The notes below the pieces were generated by a model, which was given only the letters and a program-made list of their open reading frames with translations, had not been told where the DNA came from and did no database searches. From positions 219,549,741 to 219,613,740 of the forward strand of contig CM041465.1 in NCBI GenBank assembly GCA_023213395.1: a stretch of DNA of 64,000 nt, in the 5' to 3' direction. Shown here piece after piece: positions 21,661-32,720 of the stretch (the stretch's first letter is position 1; each line of letters begins with the position of its first letter). The stretch is from Cycas panzhihuaensis (Eukaryota; Cycadophyta). A program made the translations under genes and the position numbers.

Positions 21661-22298
21661 TGAGGCAAGGGAGACGTAGAATAAGGAAGCACAATGCTTC
21701 GCAAGATATTCTTGAACCACTTAGGGTGTGGTTGGAGACGGCTGGCTTGGAAACATTGGCTTAAGGCTTCTACTACATCGGTGGGAGGGGTATTTACCTG
21801 ATCGTAAGAGTTGGATGAAACCTCATATAAAGTGGGTCCCGTAGGATGATTCTTGTGAGAATCACCATGGTGGTGGTGAAACTCTAAAGGAGACGAAGGC
21901 TCTACTTCATGAGTAAAGGGATGGTGAGATTATAGGTGTTGCTTGTCACCCGAATAAAAGATTGGATCTTCACTTCCTTAGGTAAACCCTTGGAAGGAAG
22001 TAGAGAGATCAAGGGAATCAGACACATAAGCAAGGTATACCCAATCAGAAAGAGATCCCTCCATAATTGAATCAGGATTCGATGTAGGAAGGGATTGATA
22101 TAAGGGTTCTTCCAACAGCAGAGGTAGACCTCATAAGCATCATAAGAATCGTCACATGCAAGTTCTGCCTATGGGTTAGAAGAAAGGAAAGATAAAGTGA
22201 TGTATGCATTGGGGGCTACCCAACAATACCAAAAGGGAGAGCTACTAAGAGGAAGTAGCACTGACAGGAAGGGAGAAAGAATGATTCCCTTGCTAGTA
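21661..22298 (-). other. Tat leader between primer site and gag
   Basis: About 640 bases with no convincing domain. Acidic-rich minus-strand fragments around 21700-22000 may be the first part of gag. No alternative gene is visible. Confidence 0.4.
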
Positions 22299-22319
22299 GG
22301 TCCCCAATATGGTCGCTAG
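22299..22319 (-). promoter_or_regulatory. Primer binding site, tRNA-Asp-like
   Basis: On the element strand TAGCGACCATATTGGGGACC follows the 5' LTR end. It resembles the tRNA-Asp 3' end complement used by many plant Tat/Athila elements (TGGCGCCGTTGCCGGGGA), with the mismatches mostly C-to-T or G-to-A changes, including at CpG sites. The assignment is by eye. Confidence 0.6.
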
Positions 22320-25300
22320 TAGAATCGCATCTATGGGATGGTAACTACACTTAGCTAGGATTAGGTTGGTCAATGGAAGGCTCCAGAATATAGAGTCAAT
22401 CCAACAAGTAAGGGAAATCACCGACATAGGGTGTTCGTGGATCAAAATGCAGGTTTGGGACCCACGAATACCGCACAACTCCCCTCTGGGTAACTTTGTT
22501 TTGGTTTTGGGGGTAGTACGAATGAGGAATATCCTCAGTTTCCTGAGTAACCTCAAGATATAGGTCTTCCTGCCCTTGGATGGCCAGAAGGGAAGCAGAA
22601 GACCAAATGAGGGAATGGATCCTCATGGGAAATGAAGAGATGTGAATGGAATATATATGGGCAAGTGACACGAGAGGTACACACTTGCAAGGATGGTGTC
22701 GGATAACCACCTAGCGCATGGGACCAACCCAAAGGAAAAGATGTCAAGATTGTTTAGTTAATGTGGGTGTAATGGAGTTAGAGGAGGATGCACTAGGGGA
22801 CAAATCCTCCTTAGGCTAACCCACCTAAAGTGAGTTTGGGAGAATAAAGGATGATGGCAAAAGAAGCTTTCACCGTCCCACATGTGAAGGGTTCAACCTC
22901 CGATGTGTGTTGGTGAAATGATATCTAACTAGTTGTATGTGTAAACAAGAGACACAGAAATTATATATAAATAACAAATATACTCCCGTATATTCTCAAA
23001 TATAAGTCCTCACTCTCTTTTCACTTTAAACGGGAGAAAAGGGAATGAAGAAGGTAAACCAATCAAGCATAAACATGCATGCCAAAGATGCAAAGCCTAA
23101 AGGGGCTATATACAACCAAACAGAAAGAGGGAGGGTATAGTTCATATCTCATGCTCTTTCCTAAGAATGCAAACATAGCATGCATATACAAACGATATAT
23201 GCAAATTAGTTCTTTTTCTCTTTTCCTTTTATGCTTTGATTATGCAAGCAAGTAGGTTTAAAAGTACAATAAAAGGGGAAGAGCTACGGAGAAAGGAGGG
23301 CAACGTCCCTGGAGGGTTATGCGGTTGAAACAAGGATGTCATCTTGTGCCGCACTTGCTTCTCCCTTTCCTTTCCCAATGTGTGGACAGCATAGAGCTAT
23401 AGCATTGGGACTCCCTTACCTTCCCCAAACTAAAAGGAAAAAGTCAAGGAAACAAAAGGAAGGACTATGCTAGAAACCAAAATGACCAAAGAAAAGGAAG
23501 TAAGAGACATACTGGATTGAAGTGGTTCTTCTCTATGAATGACATGGCGAAACTTGCAGTCATAACAGTACTCCACCCTTTTCCAAGGGGCTATTAGAAT
23601 GCCAAATAGATATATGTGTATATATATATATATGCAAAGTGTCCAAAATGTTGCAAGCAAAGCACTTTAATCAAAGTAAATCTCTAACTAGGAAAGCAAC
23701 TTCCAATCTCCTCAATACAAGCAAGACAAGATAAAGGACAGAGATGGTTAGCCTCAGAATGGCTAAGCCTCCAATGTACACACCTCCACACTATCCCCAA
23801 GCACATGAACAGTAAATCAGGACAGCCTAAGTAGCAGCTAATAGTGAAAGAAATAGGTAGCTCAAGGTTTGTAAATACTGCCGATGTTGCAAATGTTGCA
23901 ATGTGCAACGGTTTGCAACTTTTGACTAAGTCAACACCCAAAGATGATATGTGACATAACTAAGGACTGGAATCTCTACCCATATGAGGCACTCAAGTCT
24001 AGAACTAGCGCAGCAAGGGGCTACATACGTTGATACTAGTGATGTCCCTCTTTCAAGAGCTCCCTGGTAGCTCAAGAAAGGCACAAGAGAGGAGGATAAA
24101 ATAGGGAGAAGGGGGTTGCCCTTGAGGAGCAAGCCTAGTTGGGTGCAAAACTTGCCTTAATTCCTTTCTCTTACCCTTGTAGGACCTCTCCTCGTAACCT
24201 ACTTAGAGAAACTAGGAGAGAGTAGGAAGGTAGGGGGACAGATAAGGAACGATGGAGGGGATGCCTCTTGTATGTGATGGAAAAACAATGAAAAGAAAAA
24301 GTATATAAGGTAATCCAATCTCTTTTAGGGAAGTTGAAAGGAACAAAATGGAATAAACATGAAGTGGTACTTGCTATGGCTAGATTGGTGGCAGTTCTAC
24401 CTAAGAAAATGGCAGAAAAGGACAGTTCTATGAAGCTTGTAGGTGGATCCCTGCAAAAGTTATGAAACCTAAAGAGAAGCTTAGTGAAACCTGATGATTA
24501 CGCATGGAGGTGAGACTTGGAATATATCCTTGCTTGGAGGAGCTTGTTCTTGAGTCTTCTATAGTAGATCTGAGCTAGAGAAGGCAGATCTCAGGCTGGG
24601 ACAGAGGTATCTTAGATGTTGCATGGTGTTCCTACAGAAAGTTGCATGTGAAAGTAGGAGAAGAGAGGAAAATGAATGGAAGAAGACAAGGAAAATGAAG
24701 TCTTTTTGGGTTTTATACCTAACCGTAGCTTGATTGGATGATTAGGGTTAGGCTAGGACTCTAGGGATGACTAAGCCACGTGGTAATTTCGTGAAAATTG
24801 TGAAAATTACCGTGGTAGATTTAAAAAATGATTTCTGACAGTCACCCCATGGTAAACTTTACGGTACCATGAAGTTTACCACGGTACCACGACATTTACC
24901 GCGGTGTGGTGATAGAATACAAAATATAAGAAAAAATGAGAGCTGGGAGCCCTAAAAGAGGCTGCCCCAGGCCTAGGAGGGGCTGACCCCCCTGTCCAAG
25001 TGGTTGGGGACAGTCATAGTGAGGAAATGACCTAGACTAGATGGGGCACCGGAGAGATAGGATTCCTAGGATGTCGGCAAGCAGGTAAAAGATGTCAATC
25101 ACTCCTAGCAAGGTGCTAGGCGCTCTAATGTGGCGATGAGGGTGTGAACGGATCACAAGGGTAAGGCGACGCTTAAGACAACATGGAGGTGAATATGAGG
25201 GTTGTGGAGTGCCATGGGGATGCATGTCTCGCAGATCATCATAGGCTAAAATAGTGTCAGTCAATATGACCAAGCAGCAGATGCAAGATGATCATTCAAA

Positions 25301-25437
25301 TGTATCAGTCAATCATGCAGTGAAAATAAATGCTTTGATTTACCTTTCTATAGAAGTGACAAAGGCAAAGGATACAAGCATACCTGCACTTACCTGAGTT
25401 GACTTGCCAAAAACCCATTCCTGGTACCCGGGAAACA
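22320..25437 (-). repeat. 5' LTR of the Tat-like element
   Basis: This 3118-bp LTR starts TGTTTCCC on the element strand (plus end 25437) and aligns with 6490-9568. It should hold the promoter of the element, but I could not choose a TATA box with confidence. TATATATATA runs at about 23620-23632 are present here and shorter in the other LTR. The ATAAC at 25438-25442 is the right copy of the target duplication. Confidence 0.9.
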
Positions 25438-25442
25438 ATAAC

Positions 25443-26680
25443 CAAAGATGGATTTCCTATCATTGGCTTCCCCAACCTTTTTAGAATCTATATAGTTAAG
25501 TAATTTAATATTTTAAATCTCTAAATATTATAAACTGAGATTTAGGATTCCTTTGATGTATCTTAGAATCACCTTAACTACCTTTTAGTGAGCCTCTTTG
25601 GGGGTTGTCATGAATAGAAATCTTATTCCTATAACATATGCAATATTAAGCCTAGTGGTTGTTAGATAGATCAAGTTACCTACTAGCCTTTTATACAAAA
25701 TTTTATGCACTAGATTACCTTCTTTATTTATAGTAATTTTGTTTCCTACTTCCATTGGTATGATTGCGGGTTTGTAAATTTCCATACTAAAGTCCTCTAG
25801 AAGCCTTTTTACATAGCTTGGGAGAGAAAATTTCCATTATGTTATTGATCTATTTTAGTTCCTAAATAATAGTATAGAGGCCCCATATCTGTCATTTCAA
25901 AAGAAGTGCAGAGTGTTTGTTTTGTGTCTTATGTTCATTCACCATTATTTCTTATGATGAGGAGATCATCCATATTCAAGATAATTATTGATACTTCCTT
26001 ATCTTTAGTTTTATGAACTAGAAAGTAAAGTCTATTTTTCATCTTGTGAACCCATTCTATTTCAAATACTAGTCAATCTTATCATACAAGGATCTTGGGG
26101 CTTGTTTAAGCCCATACAAAGCCTTTTTGAGTTTGTAGACTAAATGTGTTTCTCCATTATTTACATAACCAAGAGGTTTCTATATGTAGACTTATTTTGA
26201 TAAATCACCATTGAGAAATGCTCCCTTTACATCTAATTGATATACTTTCCAACCATGTTAGGCTACAATTGCTATGATTATTCTAACAATGATCATTTAA
26301 CTACAATAGCAAAAGTTTCTTTATAGTATATTCCTTTGGTTTGAGTGAAGCCACATTTGACTCGACATTCTTTATATTTTTCACCTATTCCATCTAACTT
26401 CTACTTAGTCTTAAAGACCCATTTGCACCCTATAATAGATTTATCTAAGGGATGTGAAACCAAGTCCCAAGCATTATTTGTATGAATTATATCAATTTCT
26501 TCATTGATAACTTTGATCTATTTTTTATCTTTGTTGGCCTTTTCATAAGTTATAGGTTTGACATTATAAAGGAGAAAGTGTTGACTTCTAATCCCACCTC
26601 TTTCTAAGTCTTTAACATTTTGGATTCCTGTATCTTGTAGTGTTTTAAGGTACTATTTTGGTAATCTTATTATAATAGCC
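25443..26680 (-). pseudogene. Copia-A reverse transcriptase and RNase H, N-terminal half
   Basis: Minus strand reads WKVYQLDVKGAFLNGDL (26220-26270, motif A with both the D-V-K and AFLNG landmarks), then HLVYKLKKALYGLKQAPRSL (26090-26160) and later IYLTTTRLNIAYVIG and the EAH-WKxVxRIxRYxKG-like segment (25570-25610). It ends YIDS, ANDRKSIFG at 25445-25500 where the Tat element interrupts. This is the copia RVT_2 domain followed by RNase H. The Y-V-D-D site near 25960-25990 is damaged (reads as MISSS in one frame). Stops are numerous. Confidence 0.85.
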
Positions 26681-27690
26681 TAATTTTGGTTGATGCTTTG
26701 ATTATTATCTTGGACATTGGATGATGCTTCAGGAGTTGCTAGTAGGCAAGGTGGATCTTTTAGTGGTATAATTTCTTCTTTTCCTATTGCATATGGATGT
26801 AAGGATGAAGATTCCTTAGTCATGCTTATGGATGAAGACTTATCAAATATTACATCTTGGCTTATGATTATTTTATTTGTTTTTATATCCATGTATTTAT
26901 ATGCATTGAATTTCTCACTATACCCTATAAGGATACATTTGATACTTTTGTTATCCAACATTTTTCTTTGCTCTTTTGGTATGTGGACATAGGTTGTACA
27001 TCTAAATACTATTAAATATGAGATATCTAGTTTCCTTCATGTATAAGCATCTTCAAGAGTTATTTCCCTTAAAGCTTTAGTAGGGCTTCTATTGAGGAGG
27101 CCAGCAGTTGTATTTATAGCATTTGCCCAATATTTGTTTGAGAATTTGTTGCTTTTAACAGAGCTATGGCCATTTCTATAATTGTCCTATTCTTTCATTC
27201 TATAACTCTATTTGATTAAGGATTGTATATATTGGTAAGTTACCTTTTGATTCCATGGGCTTTACAATATCTGTAGAAGTCATCAGATATAAATTCCCCT
27301 CCATTGTTCATTCTTAGAACTTTAATCTTTTTATCATTTTCCCTTTTAACCTATACTCTAAAATATTTGAAGATGTTGAATGCTTCTAACTTGTTCTTGA
27401 GAAAGTATATCCATACTCTTCTCTTATAATCATTTATTAAAATAAAAAAAAATTGCCCCTCCAATGGGAGTAGGTGTGATTGGACAATAAATGTCGCTAT
27501 GAATAAACTCTAACTTAGTTTGAGACCTCCAAGTGCTTTAAGGAAAACTTTGTCTGTGTTGCTTACCTAATGTGCATCCTTCACATACTAAGTATGGTCT
27601 TGATATGGATGAGAGTCCTATAACCATGTTATATTTCTTAAGTTGAGATAAATAATCATAATAAAGATGACATATCTTAAATGCCAAATG
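26681..27690 (-). pseudogene. Copia-A integrase
   Basis: Minus-strand pieces include LINDYKRRVWIYFLKNKLEA (27390-27460), KIKVLRMNNGGEFISDDFYR (27270-27330) and VIERKNRTIIEMAIALL (27150-27210). These are the copia integrase core landmarks. The second catalytic Asp (R-S-D-N-G-G-E-F) reads RMNNGGEF, so it is Asn; the Glu of ERKNRT is kept. The C-terminal part KSIKCILIGYSEKFNAYKYM (26885-26945) followed by DVIFDKSS is the usual copia integrase end. The 93-codon open stretch 26961-26680 is its best preserved part. Confidence 0.87.
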
Positions 27691-28825
27691 TCATTATCTT
27701 CAGTTTTATCATTTACAAAGAGAGCATGAATGACTAGAGTGACTAGAATTTTATAGAGGCCATCTACCTCAACTCCTTCTCATATGATATTGTACTCTTG
27801 ATTTATGTCTAGAATGAGACATTTTCTATATTCAAACTCAACTTTGAGATTTTTCTTCATCATTTGTGATATAGAAAAGAAATTCTTTCTTATTCTAGGG
27901 ATATACATGACATTTCCAACTTTTTTTATATTTCTGTCATTCATTTTTACAATAATAGTTCTTGTGCCTTAAATAGAATAAGTGGTATCATCTCCAAGCT
28001 CCACTACAACATTAGTCTTATATGTCTTAAGGCTTTCAAATTAATCTTGTTCTAGTGTCATGTGATTTGATGCTCCTGAATCGATGAACCAATGGTCCTT
28101 GGAGTTTATTTATGATGATAAGGCTATAAAAAGGCTATCTCTTTGTTGTTATCATCCTCTTTCTCTCTCTTTACTATAATTCCCAATAGCTCTCTTACCT
28201 CATGTTATATTTGCCTTTCTATACCTACAATGGACTATTTTTCAATAATAAAAACACATAATTCTTTAAGATGTAAACCTTTGTGATGGAGGTATGTTTC
28301 TTTGAGTTTGACCTATATTTTGACTCATGGAGCCTCATCTAGTTTAGGTTTATATAGCTCTTACTTGAATTTTATCCTTGGAAGCAAAGGCATTATCTAG
28401 GTCTATCTCTTTATAATTTATTTTCCTCTATTCAAAGTGGAGCAATTATCCACAAAGTGCATCAAATGGTAATTTTTTAATGTTAGGAGAGAGGGATAGA
28501 ATGGATACACTAGTAATGGTAGATTTTCACACAAAATTTTAATCCTAGTTAGGAATCTTATTACATTCTTATTTTGATGCATTTTAACTCTATATAATTC
28601 TTTGTTTAAGAACAAAATTCTAGCTATATTTTTCTAAGAATACAATGAAGCTAGCATATTCCAAGTTTCATTGACAGTAGTGGCTTGGGCTATGTGTGGT
28701 AGTATGTGATCTACTCTAAGTAGAGTAACTATCGAGCAATAGATTTTCTTCTTACTAAAGCCTTCACAAGGGGTCCCTTTAGCATAGCCTTGAATCACAA
28801 AACTCCTCCTTCAAATAGAATTTTT
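27691..28825 (-). pseudogene. Copia-A gag, protease and pre-integrase
   Basis: Gag is visible as VNETWNMLASLYS and IARILFLNKELYRVKMHQNK (28560-28660) followed by FLTRIKILCENLP, the UBN2-type copia gag pattern. The protease region reads VVVELGDDTTYSI and MYIPRIRKNFFSISQM (27850-28010), the V-x-x-VLYVP-x-L-x-x-NLLS landmark of copia protease. A pre-integrase stretch with DNDIWHLRY follows near 27690-27720. Frame breaks are common. The primer site lies just upstream at 28826-28842. Confidence 0.78.
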
Positions 28826-28842
28826 AACCCACTCTAACACTA
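28826..28842 (-). promoter_or_regulatory. Primer binding site of Copia-A
   Basis: The element strand reads TAGTGTTAGAGTGGGTT right after the 5' LTR. It resembles the initiator-tRNA-Met complement TGGTATCAGAGC used by most plant copia elements, with several substitutions. Confidence 0.6.
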
Positions 28843-29067
28843 TGTAGGTATTTGAGTGAAAATTGTTTAATGATCTTGCATTGATAAGAATGCTCATAAA
28901 TACAAAAAGAGTCTTTTAGCATGTGTGTTAAGTGTCTTATATCTAATAGGACACCCAACATGAACGACAAGTATTCTACATGTAAAAAGAGGGAAAGGTT
29001 ACATGACCCTCAACTATTAAAAGCTAAGCCTAGGTTTATAACTTAAGAATAAACATTATTCCTAATA
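28843..29067 (-). repeat. 5' LTR of Copia-A
   Basis: This 225-bp sequence pairs with 5841-6064. On the element strand it ends CAAATACCTACA before the primer site. The TG start has decayed to TATTAGG. ATTCC (29068-29072) follows as target duplication. Confidence 0.88.
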
Positions 29068-30383
29068 ATTCCAAGGTTTTGTTCCATCCATTTCAAAGCA
29101 TTCCAAAAGTTAAAAGTACAAAAAGTGCTAGTTGACATACATGAGATAAATTTGCCCAAGTTGGAGGATTAAAAGATAATAGCCAATGTGTTCAAGCCAT
29201 GATAATTAGGCCTAAGTGGAGTAAATTCATCCAACTCCCACCACTTTAATAGCATAAAGTGTTGATGCAAATATATGTAAGTCTTATGGCCTAAAATATG
29301 GAGAAAGTAAATATATCTATCAAAGTGATATGAAAATTAACAAAACTAGTGAAAAATAGGGTAGTGATGTGTGGTACTAAAAGAAATGACATAAATCATG
29401 AACCCATAACTAAGACAACATGCAAGCTTAATGAATAGTTATATTTCAGAGGCATCACCATCATAACAATTAAAGCCAAAAGAGGCACTAATATATACAC
29501 CTTTCTATAGTAAACATCAATACACACAAACTATGTATGGAGAACATCTCAAGTAGGAGAAGCCATAAGAGATGATTTCCAACAAGTATGAAGTCTGTTG
29601 GATAACATTAAAATGGGATATTCTTAGAAAATAACAAACATGAAAGAAAAATTTAAAAATATTGGAAGGTGAAACAATTATAAAAAGGATAGAAGAGGAA
29701 AACTTAATGAAGTTAAATAAGGAATTAGGAATGCAAATTCTCTAAATACAAGATAAATTGGTAGCCAAACAAGCACAAATTAACAAGTTATAAGAGTAAC
29801 TTGAGAAATAGGGTAGTGGTGATTGATCACATACAAAAACATAAATTTGATAGTTTTAGGCACATTTTGGATCTTGATCAAGGATGCTTAACCATTTTGA
29901 AACCCCTTGAATAGATAGATGTAGCAAACTTGGCCATTGGAACACCTAGGGCAACTAAGAACACCCTAAAAAATAACATAGAAAGGTAGAACAACATAAT
30001 ACAAAAGAATACCAAGAATGGTTGGAATGGTTATAAGAATGATTTCAATAAAAAGGAATTGTTACAATAAAGGATCATTGCATTTAGGGAATGGTTAGAA
30101 CAACTTAAGGAATGGTAGAACAATAGTGACATTCTGCAACAACTTGAAGGAAAGGGTTGAGATAGGTCATGAATGGCTGAGGAAAACCCTATACAACTAA
30201 CATGGAATCCACGCAATATGGTTGTGCAAACATATGGCATGCTGAAGCATCACCATTTATTTAATTATATTATATAACTATATAATTTATTATTAAAATT
30301 TAAAGGTGGAATGTCAAATGACATAACGTTTTATATAAAGAAACCTATTTGGGATATAAAGAGGTCATTTCACACCCTATTTT
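29068..30383. other. Right flank of Copia-A, nothing recognised
   Basis: A/T-rich sequence with no domain signature. GGAATGG motifs cluster around 30015-30110, echoing CATTCCA in the left flank. A 69-codon minus open stretch at 30031-30240 has no recognisable content. TATATAAAG near 30330 is followed within 60 bases by a copia LTR and may be incidental. Confidence 0.5.
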
Positions 30384-30772
30384 TGTTAGAAATAATGTGA
30401 ATTCCTACATGTTCATTTAAGTTCATTTGTAATTTCATTAGAATATTTTCTCATATAGGATATTCTTAGAGAGAATATTCTTAGTCAATGATAATAATAA
30501 AGTGGTTAGTAAAAGTTAAAGATACTTGAGATATTAAATAAGATAATTTAGAGGCTACCATATTTTGAGGTAGTGATTAATTTAACATTATGAAGGGGTT
30601 AAAACTACCTTCCTATGTTTAGGATATTGTAATCTAAAAGTATATGATGTATTCACTTATTTGACTTAATGTAGAAGTTGAAGAGTTGTGATTCATTATC
30701 ATATTATCATTTCTTATCTATTGTGCATGTGATGTGTTCTATGTATCCAAGTCATATCCTCCTTTTCTGACA
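30384..30772 (+). repeat. Copia-B 5' LTR
   Basis: TGTTAGAAATAATG at the left and CTTTTCTGACA at the right give TGTTAG...TGACA ends over 389 bases, immediately followed by a copia-type primer site. It lies just left of the tandem-duplicated block and is not itself duplicated. It may be the 5' LTR of the plus-strand gag-pol relic that follows, which would make the leader about 900 bases. Confidence 0.7.
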
Positions 30773-30791
30773 TAGTATTAGAGCCAGGTTC
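30773..30791 (+). promoter_or_regulatory. Primer binding site, initiator-tRNA-Met type
   Basis: TAGTATTAGAGCCAGGTTC matches the copia consensus TGGTATCAGAGCC with two transitions. It directly follows the LTR end TGACA. Confidence 0.8.
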
Positions 30792-31689
30792 ATCTTATGA
30801 CAACTATGTCCCTATTTTCTACAGTGAAATCTATAACTAAATAGTGTGCTACTTATTGCCACTTATGTTAAGCTGTGAATCATATATTAGTTAGGAGGTT
30901 GTATTTGTTTGCTCTTGTATAAGGTAAGGTAACTATGCCTTGTAGTCCTTTATTCATCTATATGGGAATCTTTATTACTCTCTGTAGAGTTGCATATAGT
31001 GCTTTGTTTTATAACCAACGACTCGTGCTCCATCATAAATCCTTCGTTTGTCCTAACATCTAGAGAAATGACATGTTGTCCTTTATTTGCCCTTGTTGGA
31101 GCCACTAACTATAACTATGAGATTCCAACTCCTATTCAGAGAACCATTGTGATCGCTCTAGAAGTCACCAATTGTAGCTACAGGATGCCAACCATCACTT
31201 CGGGAGTCATCACCATCTACTAATTACTTAAGGATATTAGTTTAGAATACATATTGTCATTTCCAGTTGCCCTTTCATTGGGATCATAGATTTCATCAAA
31301 TAATAGAGCTGTCGACGTTAGATCTCATTTGTGCATCAAAAAATAAACTTTTGTTTATATGCTATATATTATAACATTATGTTATATACATAAGCATCTT
31401 TAAAAGAATATTCTTACTTTCATATAAGGTTTCTTTTATATAGTTTATTCTTTTAATTATTTCTTATATTTTGAGGGACCTTTATTCACTCCTTATAGAA
31501 TATTTTTTTCATCAATTGGGACTTATATAATAATAGGAATTAATCTATTATTAATATGTTGTAATTAATCCTCTTCAAGTATATTTTTTTAGCTCAACTT
31601 GTATTTTGAAGAGTATTTTTCTAATTACCTTATGGTCACTTAGTGATATTAAACACTCATATCAGCAATATTAAAAATATTTACTCCTT
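30792..31689 (+). other. Copia leader or spacer; left edge of the tandem duplication
   Basis: No convincing coding sequence. Up to 31254 the sequence is single-copy in the window; from 31255 it is repeated at 43629. The part 31330-31680 is strongly A/T-rich. The short frame at 30990-31223 shows no domain. Confidence 0.5.
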
Positions 31690-32390
31690 GATTTCCTTAA
31701 TTGCAAGATTCCATAATGTTATTTGTGAATATTATAGGTTATATTTTACTTGAGTCATGGAAGTTAGATGGAAAAAAATATGTAACATCAAAATTTAAAA
31801 TTTTCAACATTCTAGCCTTACATAGGCTCATGGAAGTTGTAGATGAGTTAATCACTCATCTTCAAGGAAAAATATTAATATCAGATGCATGGAAGACTCT
31901 AAGGGATCTATTTGAGACCAAAAATAAAACTAGAGTCTTATATCTTCAAAATTTTATTTACTCATGTAAAACGTCCAATAATGATTCCATCTCTTCTCAT
32001 TTATAAAAATTGAAAGAGATAAAAGAGAAACTTGTTATAGTAGGGGAAGTTGTACAAGACAAAGAGCTTGTAAGCATGACTTTGAATAGATTGCATGAAG
32101 GCTATCACATCTTTATGACAAGGCTATATCTTATAAGATGACCTGAACCTCTAACCTTTAAAGAATTAGGTAGCATGAAGAACAACATATGGGCTTTGAT
32201 AATCGTGGTGGTAGTAGTGCTATAGTGCTTGCATCAAAGTTCAAGAAGAAACCTCCAAATAATAGTCCAAGCCAACAATCACAAAGAAGTAACAATAATA
32301 TACAAAAACCAATATATGATGTTATTTGTAAGTATTGCAATAAGAAGGGATATTTAGAGAAGTAATGTTAGAAGAAGAAAGCTCATAAGA
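31690..32390 (+). pseudogene. Copia gag with zinc knuckle (unit 1)
   Basis: ESWKLDGKKYVTSKFKIFNI (31750-31810) is the copia gag opening (usually K-L-x-G-x-N-Y-x-x-W). SDAWKTLRDLFETKNKTRVL, then ELVSMTLNRLHEGYHIFMT follow as in UBN2-type gag. The nucleocapsid reads CKYCNKKGYLEK and a stop for the last Cys region near 32330-32370, with the zinc-binding His changed to Tyr. In unit 2 the same position still has His. Stops interrupt at 32006 and later. Confidence 0.85.
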
Positions 32391-32454
32391 AGAAAATTAT
32401 TACTACTTTGTCTATAAATGAAGATGACAAAGTGTTTGTGTTTAATGCTATAAG

Positions 32455-32720
32455 CCAAGAGAGATGTTAATGGTATGTTGATTTAGGAGCATCTAAACAT
32501 ATCACTTATCATAAGGATTGGTTTGAAGATTTGAAAGATTATCAAATTCCTTCTATTATTCTTCATGATAATAGTTGGCATCAAGTTGTTGGTTGTGGCA
32601 ATATTAACATTCATCAACTAGAGTATGGAACTTTCAAGGTTTCAAATGTCTTACTTATACCCTCCTTCTAGCATAACTTACTATCTCTTAGTTCTATTAC
32701 TAAGTAGAATTTAATAAGTC
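32455..32720 (+). pseudogene. Copia protease (unit 1)
   Basis: WYVDLGASKHITYHKDWFED (32471-32530) is the active site region, with D-S-G-A changed to DLGA. VVGCGNINIHQ, FKVSNVLLIPSF and NLLSLSSITK follow, the standard copia protease C-terminal landmarks. A stop follows IPSF (TAG). It would process the Gag-Pol polyprotein. Confidence 0.85.

Larger units (their letters stand above)
6490..25437 (-). mobile_element. Nested Tat-like Ty3/gypsy element, 18.9 kb
   Basis: Near-identical ends define LTRs of 3079 bp (6490-9568) and 3118 bp (22320-25437). In minus orientation: 5' LTR, a primer site resembling the tRNA-Asp complement, proline-rich gag, capsid, aspartic protease, RT, RNase H, integrase, then a ~5.8-kb region before the 3' LTR with two extra RNase H copies and an antisense gene. 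Very long LTRs, a tRNA-Asp-like primer site, a second RNase H and a long non-pol region are features known from the plant Tat/Ogre/Athila branch. The integrase keeps its D-D-E residues but many stops exist. By eye the LTRs are about 85-90 percent identical, so the insertion is old. The exact lineage needs an RT tree. Confidence 0.88.
5841..29067 (-). mobile_element. Copia-A: Ty1/copia element split by the nested Tat element
   Basis: Paired LTRs lie at 5841-6064 (3' LTR) and 28843-29067 (5' LTR), both minus. The flanks are ATTTC (5836-5840) and ATTCC (29068-29072), a 5-bp target duplication with one transition. Inside, the minus-strand order is gag, protease, integrase, reverse transcriptase and RNase H, the copia order. 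The RNase H is interrupted at 6490/25437 by an 18.9-kb gypsy element; removing it leaves a continuous copia of about 4.3 kb. The coding part has many stops and frameshifts. Confidence 0.88.

Noticed and set aside
30990-31223. 77-codon plus-strand open frame before the tandem block
   Set aside because: It lies in the leader downstream of a copia primer site, is not in the duplicated unit and shows no recognisable motif.
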